Below the pieces are notes generated by a model. That model had not been told where the DNA came from. It did not search any database and was given only the letters and a program-made list of their open reading frames with translations. This document shows, in pieces, positions 32,650 through 44,884 of a DNA stretch of 64,000 bases. The first letter of the stretch is position 1. Each line of letters begins with the position of its first letter. The stretch spans positions 27,299,317-27,363,316 of the forward strand of contig CM030719.1 of the NCBI GenBank assembly GCA_017979445.1. Reading direction: 5' to 3'. Source of the stretch: Akebia trifoliata. Taxonomy: Eukaryota > Streptophyta > Magnoliopsida > Ranunculales > Lardizabalaceae. The translations under genes were made by a program, and so were the position numbers.

Positions 32650-34917
32650 ATACCTTGGTGATTCTATATGTCAATTATGCTGTGAAATCAACATTCACAC
32701 AATTAACCAACTTAAATAAAACTAGCACCTTTGCAGTGAAATTAAGTCGCACATATCGATCTTATACACATCCAATGCATCAATTGATTTCATGCTTGAT
32801 TGTGTGATGATCACGATTTTATAAGGCCCTTCTTTTGGGTATTGCCGAACATCTGGACCATCCCATTTGTATCTGTGACCTGTCTAGAAACTATTGCTTG
32901 GACTTCTTGGATTGCTAAATCGACATATGAATCCATAATTTGATAGAATTGTACAACAACACAAGGGGCAAAAAATGACTAGTTAAACCTAGTCAATTAC
33001 TCCTGTATCCAAACATTCCTCTCTGTTTGTCGAGCACACAATTTAATTGAGAACTAAAAACATTTGTTCCAATCCTTATTTCCCAACCATTGGATTTCGG
33101 GGTTGTTCCAATCTTTATTAAATTGGTCCCAAATTGAACCTAGTCTCATCCAACCCAAGCCATTGACAACCCTTAGGGCCATTATCGTTCTAACTAAGAT
33201 AACTATATTCTATATGGCACGCACTATATACACCCACTTTTTTGCTTGATGCAATCACTGCATACACCCGTTGTATTTGTGGGTATATGCAGCAAAAAAT
33301 TGTCAATTAGTTTCACCGACCAATTTATTTTAAAATAAATAGTAACCTATTGAACCTTTCAATAATTTTTGATAAATACATATCAAACATTTTAAAAAAT
33401 ATTCAGTAATAACATACTAGAAGCTTTTCACGTGGGATCTCATGCAAGCAAATGTTTGATATGTAACTACCGATTGGAGGACCATAAATTCAGTAGAAAC
33501 ACACTGAAAAAATATGCTATCATATTGTAGGTACATATCAAATAGTTCTTTACATGAGGATCTCATATGAAAAAATGCATTTGGTATGTATCTACTGAAA
33601 TAATGCTGATGAGTTCAGTCTTGGCTTACTGAACATACTGGAAATTTTGAAGATTTTTTTTTTTTTTACAAATAATAAAGATAAAATCAATTTTTAACAT
33701 GGTTCATTTGCAAAAAGATTAAAAACAATTCAAAAACCAAAAGATAGTGAAAATAAATGATAAAACCTCAGTTCCATCTACCAAATAATGCTTAATTATG
33801 CCCCCATAAATGGATGAAAACGCGATCGTTTGATGAAATCTCTGAAGAAAAATTGGTTGGTTATGAGGATTTGACTAAGCTTTCATTGAGTTTTTCGATA
33901 TGGATGTTTCGGTAGGGTTTGATATGCTTTCAATCAGTAGTAGGTAAAATTTGCATTTGTTCGGTGAGTGATCGGTGGGTGTATGTAACAAGACATAATA
34001 AAACCCAAACAGTATTTACGTACTTACACATTATTGACATTTAACATTTAAATGGATATATATAGCATGCCATTCGATATTGCATGAACACAAGAAAAAT
34101 AAAATTAAAATTAGTGGCATTTGAACTCCTACAAGGGCCAGGACGCAGGGTCATTATAGAAAAATGTAATCTAAGTACAATAATTTATCTAAGAGGACGA
34201 ACAATGAACAGTTTGCAATGCTGAAAATAGAAATATTGGATCTTATGGTCCTTGATATAATTTTGTACAATATACCATATTACTATTGCTATAACTAATT
34301 AATCAAGGCCCTTCAATCCATCAGTAGCCCCACCTCTTGGATGGTCTTTGTGACCCGAAATTGTACAGGAAAAATGATTCACTGCCACTAGTACAGAGTT
34401 TTTTCCTTAAGTACTATAGGCAGATGGTTAAACATTTCCATAATATGTATGGATGGTCCATCAAAGTTGCTAGCCCACCACATCATGGGATTAGGACCCA
34501 CTTGGCCCCTTACCAAGTAATATGTGGGAACAAGAAAGAATCACAAGAAGTTTGGGTTCTATGTTGACTGATTGATTCCTGGTCAAAAGAAAATATTGAC
34601 TGGTTGATCTATAGAGTAAAGATCTAAATCTTGTAGGCATAGTTCGGGATATAAACCACGATGGAATTACTATTACGTACTTCTTTGAATGACCTAAACT
34701 TTACGTGAAGAATGATTAGAAACACACTTCCCAAGTACGTACGCAATCTAACACTAAACAAATTGACTTAACTAATAAATTGACGTGTAACATCCATGTA
34801 GAATGGGTGGTGTACAAAATTCAGAAGTTAAAGGATGTCAACGTCTTTGAGAGTGTTATGATCTAGAAATAGATAAAAGAAAGAAGGCGAAAGGGATGCA
34901 AGCCTGACTGAACAACA
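32650..34917. other. Intergenic, nothing recognised
   Basis: Imperfect repeats of a 'gatctcat...aaatg.atttggtatgta' word at 33440-33600. Open frames (33064-33249, 34337-34567) are not convincing genes. Confidence 0.5.
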
Positions 34918-34925
34918 TCCATACT

Positions 34926-35260
34926 CAGGGGTGGAGCTAGTAAGGAGACGGTAAGGGCAATTGCCCCCATTCAATTTTTTGTTTTTTTTTTTTGGTTTTG
35001 TTGCCCTTGTCTTTATGTTTTAATTTGAGATACCCTTGTATTTTCAACTACTGACATACCCCACTCCCCCAATGCTCATAAATTTTTGAAGATGACATTG
35101 CCCCTTGACTTAGACCTACTTCCATAACCTAATTGAAAATGATATAAATACCTATTTCTTCAATCTCTAATCAAAATCCTTTCAATTTTCTCTCAAAATC
35201 ATTCAATTTTATCATTAATTATAGTTTGCCCTACTACAAGAATACCTTGACTCCACCCTC
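34926..35260. mobile_element. hAT-like nonautonomous element
   Basis: A 335-bp element starting caggggtggagctagta and ending gactccaccctc. 8-bp flanks TCCATACT / TCTATATT match 6 of 8. No open frame. Confidence 0.65.
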
Positions 35261-35269
35261 TCTATATTC

Positions 35270-35888
35270 TATTGAATTGAAGACTAACTTGACACGCCGT
35301 CGCGGGCAAAGATTTCGACCAACATAAAAGGGAGAAAGATCGAAGAACATGAATCGAACAAGAATAATAACCCATATTAATTATCTATCAAATCTTTTTG
35401 AGCGGCCTAGAAACAAATCATGAGCACTCTTTTAAGAAGGACTGAAAGCGTCAAATTGTTGTGGGTGCACGAAATCATCCAGTACATGTGGTGGTGGGCA
35501 CCACTTACTTGCATGTGCACTTTCTACCTATTGTGCAGTTGGTACGTCTCTTCAGCCAAAAAGCCAAACACATTCATGGACTGCCTCTTTCATTTGGATA
35601 CAAAGTGTAACTAGCAAGATAAGTGCTTCTTCTGTGGATTACGTGGCATGAAAGGAAATCGAGGCTGGATCAATCCACAAGAAGATTAGCTCCATTAGAA
35701 ATTAATTATTGTTTTTAATTTATTGAAGAGTTGGTACACTTTTCTAAGTAGATAAGCGGGATGAATGGACCAAATGATTCACTCTTGGTATTATGACTAA
35801 TGATACACCCGAAGAAAAAGATCAATGATTATGTGCACATGCCACGTCAAGAGCGTTAGATTATCATGATTAGTTCTAAATCCGTTAA
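35270..35888. other. Intergenic
   Basis: The 64-codon frame at 35420-35614 has Trp- and Cys-rich residues but no recognisable family. About 35785-35875 resembles one arm of a type B MITE. Confidence 0.45.
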
Positions 35889-35889
35889 T

Positions 35890-36428
35890 AAGGGTGGCTA
35901 TCTTAACATGACCTGCGAGCACAACTCGAAAACAATAAGAAATTGGTAGGTTTGAGTCATAATAGTGTCAATCCGTCTAACATGATTATGAAATGGGTCG
36001 GATTTAGGTTAGGGCCATCAACTAGTTTAATCCATTGTGACACATTTAATTATTCTATTATTAACATATAATTTTAAATATATCAACATTTATTTAAAAA
36101 ATAAAAAATAAATTAAATTATCCACTTTTGATGATAAAACTTAGTTTATTTTTTGTGATACTTAAATTATGTCGATGGATATTGATTTATCAGGTTGTGA
36201 CTTTATTTTTAGTAGTGATATTTTATTTTTGTGGTGGAAATGGAAAATGTTTTTTCCTATAAAGATTAGAATTTTATTAACTGGGTTAAGTCAATTATAC
36301 CCATTTACACATGAGTTGAGTTTGGGCATAAGTTTTTGACACGATTATTAAATGGGTTGGGTTTGCATTTAGTAAATTTTCATAATACCCTTACCTTAAC
36401 ACGACACGACCCGACCCATTGCCACCCC
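35890..36428. mobile_element. hAT-like element with tagggtggcaa-type ends
   Basis: Left end agggtggctatcttaacatg, right end acacgacccgacccattgcc followed by accccta. The inverted ends and the 'cgacacgaccc' motif are typical of small plant hAT elements. Interior AT-rich. Confidence 0.55.
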
Positions 36429-36896
36429 TACCTGTCAAGTCCACTTAAACTCGAAGTAGTTGTTTAGATAATTTTGAGTTCACTTGCCCTAAAATTCCTT
36501 TAGTGTAGAATCATCAAATTGACTTTTCTCAATGAATAGTGTAGAAAAATCAATCCAAATCTAATAAAGAGATAAAAATAATTAAGACGCAATCGCACAC
36601 AAAAAATACAACAATTTTTCATAGTTCCTTCATGATTGAAGTACGTTTACAGATCAAACCGATTCCACTATGAAGAGAAAATCTCAATTGTAGATCACAC
36701 CCTTTCATTAAAAAGGTAAATATAATTGTGTTAAATGGTGAACAATACTCCTTGTAGGCTCCGCACCATAATTAACAAATAATTCGAGTGAAATTTTGGA
36801 AATTTAAAATAATGTATCCTCGAATGATAATTATTTAGGTAAAAACTTAAGAAGTCACTCATATTATGAGTTTTACCCTCATAATCACAATTTGAT

Positions 36897-37184
36897 CACT
36901 ATGTGAAAACTTGAAAATTCGACCAAAAAAATTGACGGACCAAGGCCTACGAATTTTAAAAACTGAATTTTAACGGTTTAGGATCGTCGAAATTCTTGAT
37001 GTTCTTAGATTTGACGGCTTAGAGCTGTCGAATTTCTCCCATTCGTTATTAATTTGATAATTTCGACCCGTTGAAAAAAAAAATTGACACTGGAAAATTC
37101 GACACCACTTCGACCTCTTGCTCCGTTGAATTTTATGAAATTTGATGGCCCAAAGCCATTAAATTTGGGCTTTTTTACATTGTG
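36897..37184. mobile_element. CACTA-like miniature element
   Basis: A 288-bp element with termini CACTATGTGAAAA and (inverted) CACAATGTAAAAA. Interior matches 24975-25232 (gacggaccaaggcctacg, aaattcgacaccacttcgac). The 3-bp flanks GAT / AAT match at two positions. Confidence 0.6.
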
Positions 37185-37199
37185 AATCACTCACAACAA

Positions 37200-37714
37200 A
37201 CTAACATCATGAACTGAAAAATGATAGACAGACTATCAAATTTTTGACAGAATTCTTCGTTAAATCATTGATTACTTCTATGGCATCTTAAAATCAATTT
37301 TACTAGATGATGTTCATGTTATACAATCCATTATTTTTCAAAAATCACTCTTCTCCCCATTTGAAATATTGCCTAAAATTATATAAAAATACTTACCTTA
37401 CTTTACTAAGTTATTAAAGCAAATTTTCTAATTGCAAAATATATAAAAACTTTAAAATTATATTGAAAATTATTTTTCAACATTGAATTTTAATTTTAAT
37501 TTGAGAGTTTGATGGTTGTCCATTTTCTCAGCTCGGATAAAGTAAAAAAAGATTTCGATTATATTTTATTTTATTTTGGTGAATATAAATTTTTTCATAA
37601 AATGTAGAGTGTTGTGGCGTTGGATTGCCATTGTGGACGTATGGTAATAAATTTGAAACCTTACGTAGTCACCTTAGCCAGACTCAAAATTAACGAGCCG
37701 TTCTACATTAACAT
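37200..37714. other. Intergenic, nothing recognised
   Basis: AT-rich. A motif 'gagtgttgtggcgttggattgcca' (37608-37632) recurs at about 57450 and 58245, indicating a dispersed repeat. Confidence 0.5.
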
Positions 37715-37870
37715 CGTGCAACACTGTTAACGTGGTGATGTGCACAGAAATCAGAATCATAGTTGCTTTCATTAGTATCTCGAGGAAAAGTATCTATGTT
37801 TTTTTATATATTGCCACGTCAACGCAATTTTGAACCCAGTGTTGTGGGAAGTCAGGTTAGCATTTTCAAT
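37715..37870. mobile_element. Type A MITE, degenerate
   Basis: Core catagttgctttcattagta...gaaaagtatctatg, with partial arms ending in gtcaggttagcatt. Confidence 0.5.
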
Positions 37871-37942
37871 TATAATGAATAGTACTAGAAAGTAATGATT
37901 ATCTGTAAGCGATAATTGACAACTCAATCTATTCTTTGATTG

Positions 37943-39393
37943 TTGACAATGAAGTAACCTTAGGATTGACCTCAATTCACACTTGTAGATGTGGAGGTCT
38001 GTGCGAAACCACGGCCGGCTCCATACAATACATGTTGAGGCCTAACGTGAAGTTTTAAAATTAGCCATTTTTCATATTTAATATATTAATATTAATATAA
38101 ATAATAATAATTAATCATTTAAATTAAATAATTAAAAATTATTCTCATTACTTTTTGAGATACAAAGTTACTTATAAGTTTTTACATTCAAATTTTGCTA
38201 ATATATCATTTTCAAGATTTAAAAGATTTTTTTTTTCGTTTTTTTGTTTTCTTGTTGTTCCAAGATAAGATTTGTTTAAAACAAAATTGAAAACTAACCA
38301 TTTTTTAGATAATCCAATCCAACATGGATAAATATTTGAGTAATTTTTTTTTTTTTTAAACTTTAAATGGAATAGGTTAATTTATACATATATAAGATAT
38401 GGCTTTCAAAAATTTTGGAAACTAACCATTTTTTTTTAACAAAATAAGTGGGTGAATTTGAGTGTTTTTTATTAAATTTTTTTTAATTTTAAACCTGATA
38501 GATTAAATTTCTTTTAACTGGATACAATCCAAGCATGGACGTTTTTTTAAATTTCAAGATGGGGTTGCTTTTCAAGAAACTAATAATTTCTTGGGTATGT
38601 AATCCAATATTAGATTTGAGGAGTTTTTTTTTTTTTTTTAAACATTTTTCTAACAAATATAATAGGATTTTAAGACTTACTAAGGATCGCTTTGATCAAA
38701 TGAATTATCACATTAGAAATCCAACACCACATCTCTTTAGATTTCAAAGAAAAACTCAGATAAAATAATAATAAAAAAAACAAATTCAAAAAACATTTTC
38801 TTTTGGTCGTGGTCCAAGGTTTTGAAAAGCAATGGCTATTGAATTTCCACATAACACTCAAATTTAAAATAAAAATTCAACGTGAAAATAAATTTTGAAA
38901 TATTTTTTTGTCCTCTACAACCATGAAGCATCAGGGAACGTTTGACAAAAAAAAGCGTCAGATTATCAGAAGTCAATGTCATAAGATTTTAAGAAATCTT
39001 TTAGTAAAATCATTTTTTTTTTTGTTTCGCTTTTTTGGGAAAACCATCGTAATGCCAACATTTCCAACGTACATGGGAGTATAATAATATATATATTTAT
39101 ATTTTTAAACACTTCTCACTTCCAATGTGTAAATAGGTGTGTATGATAAAAGTAATAATAATAATAATAGTAATTTTTTTTTTTTTTTTTTTTCTTTTTG
39201 ACAATAAACCGAATTACTGTTAAAAAAAATTGGGAGGCCTTCTCAAATTATGGGGCTTTAGGCAATCACCTAAGTGGCCTTATGCGTGGACCGATCCCGT
39301 ACAGAACCATAGATGCTTGTCATCGAGATACAAGTGAAAAGTATCTTTTGTGCAAATCAACAAGTGTGAATTGAAGTCACTCCAATACGATCT
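37943..39393. mobile_element. Type A MITE split by a 1.3-kb insertion
   Basis: Left arm 37943-38011 (agtaaccttaggattgacct, ttcacacttgtagatgtgga) and right part 39302-39393 (catagatgcttgtcatcgag, gtgtgaattgaagtcactcc) reconstruct one type A MITE. The intervening 38012-39301 is a separate element. Confidence 0.7.
38012..39301. mobile_element. hAT-like insertion inside a MITE
   Basis: A 1290-bp element starting cggccggctccatac and ending ggaccgatcccgta (inverted: tacgggatcggtcc). Flanks CGAAACCA / CAGAACCA match 6 of 8. Interior is very AT-rich with several T runs and 'actaaccattttt' repeats, no transposase frame. Confidence 0.5.
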
Positions 39394-39417
39394 TATCATT
39401 TTAATCACATTATATTT

Positions 39418-39538
39418 TGAGTCGTGCTGGGGTGACTTAGGATTTATTGGGATTCTCACATTTCTAACGTGGGATGCGTACATAACCATAGATGTGTTTC
39501 CTCGAGATTCCAATGTCACCCCAGCATTAGTATTATAT
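39418..39538. mobile_element. Type A' MITE, internally deleted
   Basis: Left arm gagtcgtgctggggtgactt through cataaccatagatgtgtttc, then a direct jump to the right end aatgtcaccccagcatt. Relative of 22129-22310. Confidence 0.65.
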
Positions 39539-39741
39539 TTTTCTTGAAAATTATAACATATTTGAGTATAAGTTATCACTAATCAGATATTCCACGTGGC
39601 AACAAAATCAGATAATATCTGTAGTGTCAGTCCAGGCAACCTTTCTCTTTTATTAATTGTTCCATAGTTTTTTATCGCTCTCTAGTCACTATTTGACTGC
39701 GATTGGAAACAACGATCCATCACTCTCCTGAGTCTCTTCTT

Positions 39742-39773
<32 letters not shown>

Positions 39774-39782
39774 GCTTATAAA
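39774..39782 (+). promoter_or_regulatory. TATA box of the OVATE family gene
   Basis: GCTTATAAA about 85 bp upstream of the ATG, preceded by CT and CA microsatellites (39736-39772) and followed by a pyrimidine-rich leader. Confidence 0.65.
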
Positions 39783-39863
39783 CAAACTCACTCTCCTAAA
39801 CCTCCACTTTCTCTTCTTCTCTCTCTTGTCTCGCTCGTGTGAGTTCGTGAGGAAGAAGAGAAA

Positions 39864-40505
39864 ATGCCCACTACTCTAGGCAAAAACTTCCATCTCTGCT
39901 TCACAAAGATCAAACGGCCACCAACAACCCAACCATCTCCAACACCAATCACTACGAAAGATCTTGACCATTCATCATCTTCATCAATCTTGATCAAGAA
40001 CTTCAACTCTCTCTACGATCTCACACCTGACTCCACCTCCAAATCCATCAGTCGTACCAGCGACGACTTCTCTTCATCTGAATCTGACGACGAAACCTCT
40101 CTCCCTGACTTCTCCACCGTCTTTGCCTCTCAACGTTTCTTCTTCTCCTCTCCCGGTCGTTCTAACTCCATCATCGATCCCCCGGAATCTCCTCATCCTG
40201 AATCTGACACACTTGTTACCGGAGGCATTCCTATTCGTACATATTCACCGGATCCGTACATGGATTTCCGACGATCGATGCAAGAAATGGTGGACGCGAG
40301 AGAGTTGTCAGATGTGACGTCAGATTGGGATTACTTACACGAGTTGCTCTTAAGCTATCTTACGCTTAACCCTAAGTCCGCCCACAGGTTCATCTTCGGC
40401 GCTTTCGCTGATCTTCTTGTCAGTCTCATGGGATCAACTTCCGGTTCAGATCGTCTGAAATCTGACATCTCCGACCGGTATTCTGATTCACATCCGCAGT
40501 TGTAA
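39864..40505 (+). CDS. OFP: OVATE family protein (transcriptional repressor)
   Basis: An intronless 213-residue protein. The C-terminal OVATE domain (about 130-190) reads [19 protein letters not shown], then [17 protein letters not shown] and [16 protein letters not shown], the diagnostic core. The N-terminal 125 residues are a Ser/Thr/Pro-rich, probably disordered region with acidic Ser patches (SSESDDE, 71-77). OFPs are plant-specific repressors that bind TALE homeodomain proteins and affect organ shape and secondary wall formation. A short serine-rich protein with a short N-terminal [11 protein letters not shown] motif fits the OFP13/15/16/18 group, inferred from memory. The start is the first ATG after the TATA box. 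The GC-richer, pyrimidine-rich coding strand contrasts with the AT-rich surroundings. Confidence 0.92.
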   Translation: MPTTLGKNFHLCFTKIKRPPTTQPSPTPITTKDLDHSSSSSILIKNFNSLYDLTPDSTSKSISRTSDDFSSSESDDETSLPDFSTVFASQRFFFSSPGRSNSIIDPPESPHPESDTLVTGGIPIRTYSPDPYMDFRRSMQEMVDARELSDVTSDWDYLHELLLSYLTLNPKSAHRFIFGAFADLLVSLMGSTSGSDRLKSDISDRYSDSHPQL

Positions 40506-40509
40506 TTTG

Positions 40510-41055
40510 TTTTTGTCGATTTTACATATAATAATAGAATAGTTATTTGGTGTGTTTTTTTTAATCTTTTTGGGTAAATTTTTTTTTTTTTTGTCTCTAT
40601 AGAGTTATTTTTGTATTTTTTATTATCTTTATTTTGTTTGTTTCTGAATTTTTATAAAACAACTGGATTAGGTGACAGACAATATCCCTGCAGAGTAGAG
40701 AGAGAGATCAACAAAATTAATAAAATATAATTTAGTAGTTTGGTTTAGGTAACATCATGTCTAATATGTTTAGGGAGACTTCGAACCACTGAGATTTCTG
40801 AGAAAGTTCCAACTTGGCTTGATAGGAAAGCTCTGGATCCTAGGGCTGTAGCCAATGTTTTAAAATTTACCGAAAATTTATCAAATTGTCGGATTCGAAG
40901 TTAATTTGGTTGGACTGATTTACAATAGTTTTAAAAAAAAAGTTTTAAATTTGGTTGTTTTTTCAACCTCGAACCAAAAATTCATATCTTTTAAACTTTT
41001 CGACCTATATGATAAATTATCTGTAATTTATTTAACGTCATCTTCAATTATTATT
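40510..41055. other. 3' flank of the OVATE gene and intergenic DNA
   Basis: T-rich downstream region with AATAAA-like words; no other gene. Confidence 0.5.
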
Positions 41056-41300
41056 ATTTTATTATTTTTTGATAATCGGATTGTTGAAGATAGAGGATGT
41101 CTTCATGATCGGGGTGGTATCTGGGCTTGCCCAATCCATAGATCATGACCGTATTGCAGGACTAGTCTTCGGGCATGTGCAATGCCCGCACATCACATAC
41201 ACCAAGTAAGTGAAGGTGCGCACTCTCATAGGTGGCTCCTGAGGAATTAATGCTCATAATAGATATCAAACTCACAATTTATGAACTTCTTTTTTAATTA
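41056..41300 (-). mobile_element. tRNA-derived SINE, degenerate
   Basis: It shares caatccatagatcatg, gggcatgtgcaatgcccgcacatcac and caccaagtaagtgaagg with the SINEs at 32.3 and 59.8 kb. The B-box region (atatcaaactcacaattt) is degenerate. Minus orientation. Confidence 0.6.
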
Positions 41301-41349
41301 ATTACTTAAACCCTTTCTTAAACTTTAGTAGAAACCTGTATTTTAAAAA

Positions 41350-41695
41350 ATTGGATTTGACTCGAGAGTGGATCCTTTATAGTGCCATATCCGTTATGGT
41401 CTTTTGTAACACTTCATCTACAAGTGAGAGAATGCCACATCGACAAAATTTAACTCCACAGCCTTCTTGTGTTAATGCTTTAGATTGGATTTAATATATC
41501 TAAAAAAAAATTTAGAAAAAAAACTTTTTTTTTACCTGATCCAAGACTTCGAAATGGACGATCATTGAACCTTCATTTTTAAACGATGTAAACTTATTAT
41601 CCTATTGATGTGTCACTCTCCTAATCGTTCAAAAACGTTAAAGAGGGCTACAAGGATATGGCACTACAAAAGATCTACTCCCATTGGACCAATGG
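41350..41695. mobile_element. Palindromic MITE-like element
   Basis: The left arm (gagtggatcctttatagtgccatatcc, in part) is complementary to the right arm (ggatatggcactacaaaag, then atctactccc). About 345 bp. Confidence 0.55.
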
Positions 41696-41699
41696 TCCA

Positions 41700-42692
41700 A
41701 CATGACAAGTGTCATTTAACTAAGAATCGTCGGTTTTAATGTCTTGTTCTTAAAATTGAATGAAATTGGTTCTTAAATTCAAAGAAACTCCTTAAAAGCA
41801 AATGAAATCGATTCTTTCTTGAATAAAATAGACGCATCATTCCTCTTTCACATATTTTCATAGAAACCTTCTTAAATTAAAGTACTAATCAAGTACAAGT
41901 CTGTGAATCATTTATTTGCTTAAGGAGTTTTTACAAAAACCTTCCTAAATTATAGGGTGAATTACTAATACATGCAAGTACTTTTTCCAGGAATGTTTGT
42001 AAATTAAAGGGCAAGTTAACAAAAAGTATCATGAAATCATTAAGTTTCCTCCCTTCTTGATGGACGCATGTGCTCATGTGATCATAATTGTAATTCAAAA
42101 TATTAATTTATGGGGATTTTGATATAACATAGATAAAAGGATATTACTGTAATTTAAAAAGAATCAGGGTACACTATCCCCATTCGTATAGAATAGAAAC
42201 AGTGTCTATGTGGCATGTTTAGATTAGAGTTTAAGACGCATTAGGCTCATAATCAAGCTGTTTTCTTTATTACACGCAGCCCTATACACTTATTCTCCAA
42301 TAAACACGTTACGTAGACACCGTTTTTTATTACAAGAATGGGGCACTGCTCTGTATCGCGAATCTTTAAAAAAAAAAAAATGAACAAACATGATTATGAG
42401 ATATTGTAATTTTATTGATTTTTGACAAAATAACTTTTAAAATATTAAATTTAAATATAAAGGTGAGTGCATTTCTAGCCTTCCATATTTTGGTGTCAAC
42501 AAATACTCCATTTTCTCCCATTATAATAGTTAAGATTAGACTCATAATACAGGCTGGTCCATGAGCTCAATTTGATTTTTAAAAAATTGGTTTTCAATTT
42601 GTATTGTTCATGTTTTGGATCTTGGTTTCCCATCTTGGTCGACTCAGTTGAGAGGAGCCAATTTGGTCTCTATGGAGGCTAAGACGAGACAA
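41700..42692. other. Intergenic, nothing recognised
   Basis: AT-rich DNA without supported genes. Confidence 0.5.
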
Positions 42693-42700
42693 GATACTAG

Positions 42701-43145
42701 TAGGGCTGGCAATAGCTCTACCAGATTAATCTAACCCAAATAAATTGGATATGGGCAATATTTTTCTACCCAATTAAGAATTCGGATAATATTAATATTA
42801 CCCGATACCCATTTATCCAAATTTTTTGTAAGATCAAGTATGAATATATGTCATATCCTACCTGATTATCCGTTTAACTAAAAGCAAAATTATAATTTCA
42901 TATTCTATATCTAAATATATGTAAATAATTAAGATTTTTATTAAAGTAAAAAAAAAAAAATTCAGACAAGGTAAAAATTTGGGTGACCCAAGAGTGAAGT
43001 ATGATTATCCACCTAAAATTTGAGTCAAATTTTGAATTTATGTCACCCAAAAATTCAGCTAAGAAATAGGGTATGGGTGTTTCAATTTGGGTATGGAGTT
43101 GGTAGAGGCCTTACCCGACCCACACCCGGCCCATTGCTAGCCCTA
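42701..43145. mobile_element. hAT-like nonautonomous element
   Basis: A 445-bp element with termini TAGGGCTGGCAATAG and (inverted) TAGGGCTAGCAATG, flanked by a perfect 8-bp duplication GATACTAG (42693-42700 and 43146-43153). The 8-bp duplication is characteristic of hAT elements. Confidence 0.9.
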
Positions 43146-43467
43146 GATACTAGATTTGAAAATCATGATCTCTTGGCTAAAAATAATTGAACAACCTGAT
43201 TTTTCTGTATAAACGTTTAAGTGGGAGTGTGGGTAGGAAAGAGTTGACAAATAGTGCATAAAATTGAGGTCACACTCCACCCGAAATAGTTGCCCACACT
43301 CTACCTGTAAGCAACCTAAATCGTAGATTTCTAGTTATCTTTCCTTGTTTGTATTGTAACACTGGTAGTCACTAAATTTTTTTTCACACCAACTTCTACC
43401 ACACTTTTTTTTTTTTTCAAACCACTAGGCCCCTATTATGTATGTGTGGTTGGTTGGTTGGTTATAA

Positions 43468-43649
43468 GAATAATGCTAAAGTAACCTAAAGATTGTACCT
43501 CATATCACAAATCCTGATGTATGAGGGTGTAGGAACCATAGATTCTTTTCATCAAAATACGAATAAAAAAGCATCTATGATTCCTACACACTTTCACGTC
43601 AAGGATGTGCGATATGAGATACAATCTTGAGGTCACTCCAACACAACTC
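43468..43649. mobile_element. Mutator-like MITE, type A
   Basis: A 182-bp palindrome, termini gaataatgctaaagtaacct and gagttgtgttggagtgacct. Flanks TGGTTATAA / TAGCTATAA match 7 of 9. Confidence 0.8.
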
Positions 43650-43659
43650 TAGCTATAAC

Positions 43660-44472
43660 CATTGATCATTTGTATAACTTGCTCTTGAAATGGACCAAAC
43701 AATTATGAATCAAAACCAAAACAAATGCGACGGATTGCACCATGGTTTTGAAAATCGTCCGAGACTAAGATGACTCACTCAAGTCACCTAAAAGTATTTT
43801 TCGTGAACAAGATGAGATGAGATGCCATTGTTGAGATCACCCATGCAAGTCATCTCCATATCTTCAATATCCCTAATCCTTGCTCCAGAACCAGAGTTAT
43901 CTGATGGATCGAATTTTGGGTCTGATCCGATCCATTGTGAGCCAAAAGGCCCATGCAACCTCTGACAATGAGACAAATACTTGTCAGGTGAGGTAATGGT
44001 GTCTTAAATGAAAAGAAAATATTTGAGAAACAGCTGAAAATCACTTTCAAAGTAGATAGATTTTGTCAGGAATGCTACTTCTAAGGATGGCAGCGCCATC
44101 TGTCAATTTATTTGTTGTTTGTGATTATCAGATTACAGTCTAAAGCCTATAATGTGATGTGTCACAAAATATGAAACTACTAACCATAATCCTCGGGTTG
44201 CTACGGGTCAACCCAAAATCGGTTAGATGAGAACCCAAAACCATTAGATATCGGTTTAGCTGGGTTAGTGACTTGTTTGAATTGGTACCAATCTGATAAG
44301 AAGTTTATTAGAACCCAGAGCCAGTTGGAAACATCATTTTGAGTCTGGATCCGATAGGATATGTTTTATTTCAGAACTGATCCGATCTGATCCAAAAATA
44401 TGTCGGGAGGTTATATATCGTTAACATTTTAGTTGAGCAAGATCCAAGAATGACATTTCCTTGATATTTAGT
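43660..44472. other. Intergenic, possible element remnants
   Basis: 44190-44420 has 'aacccaaaaccattagat'-type words like those of small hAT elements. Frames at 43788-44050 are not convincing. Confidence 0.45.
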
Positions 44473-44480
44473 GACCAAAC

Positions 44481-44872
44481 TAGGGCAGTCAATGGATCAG
44501 GCCAGAAATCCAATCCATTCTGATCCTATTCCTTTGGTTTAGGATCAATGTTTTGGATTCCAATAAGGTTTCGATCCGATATCTTATTGGATTGGATTTG
44601 GATCAACCATGTTCCGATCCGATAATATGTTAGAAAGTATATAATTTACATTATTTATTTGTTGAGATATATAAAATTTTCTTAGATTTTATACATAAAA
44701 TTGGATTTGCCCGATCCGGCTGTTAATGTATTATCCTAATATTGAGATCCGATAAAAAAAACACAATCTGATAAGGGTCCAATCCGATACTTATCTTATC
44801 GGATCAGTCTCAGATACGATCTGATCCTTATTGGATCAGTACCAAATTGACCCTGATCCATTGACAGTCCTA
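44481..44872. mobile_element. hAT-like nonautonomous element
   Basis: A 392-bp element with termini TAGGGCAGTCAATGGATCAG and (inverted) TAGGACTGTCAATGGATCAG, flanked by a perfect 8-bp duplication GACCAAAC (44473-44480 and 44873-44880). Interior contains many 'gatccgata' words. Confidence 0.92.
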
Positions 44873-44884
44873 GACCAAACGAGG

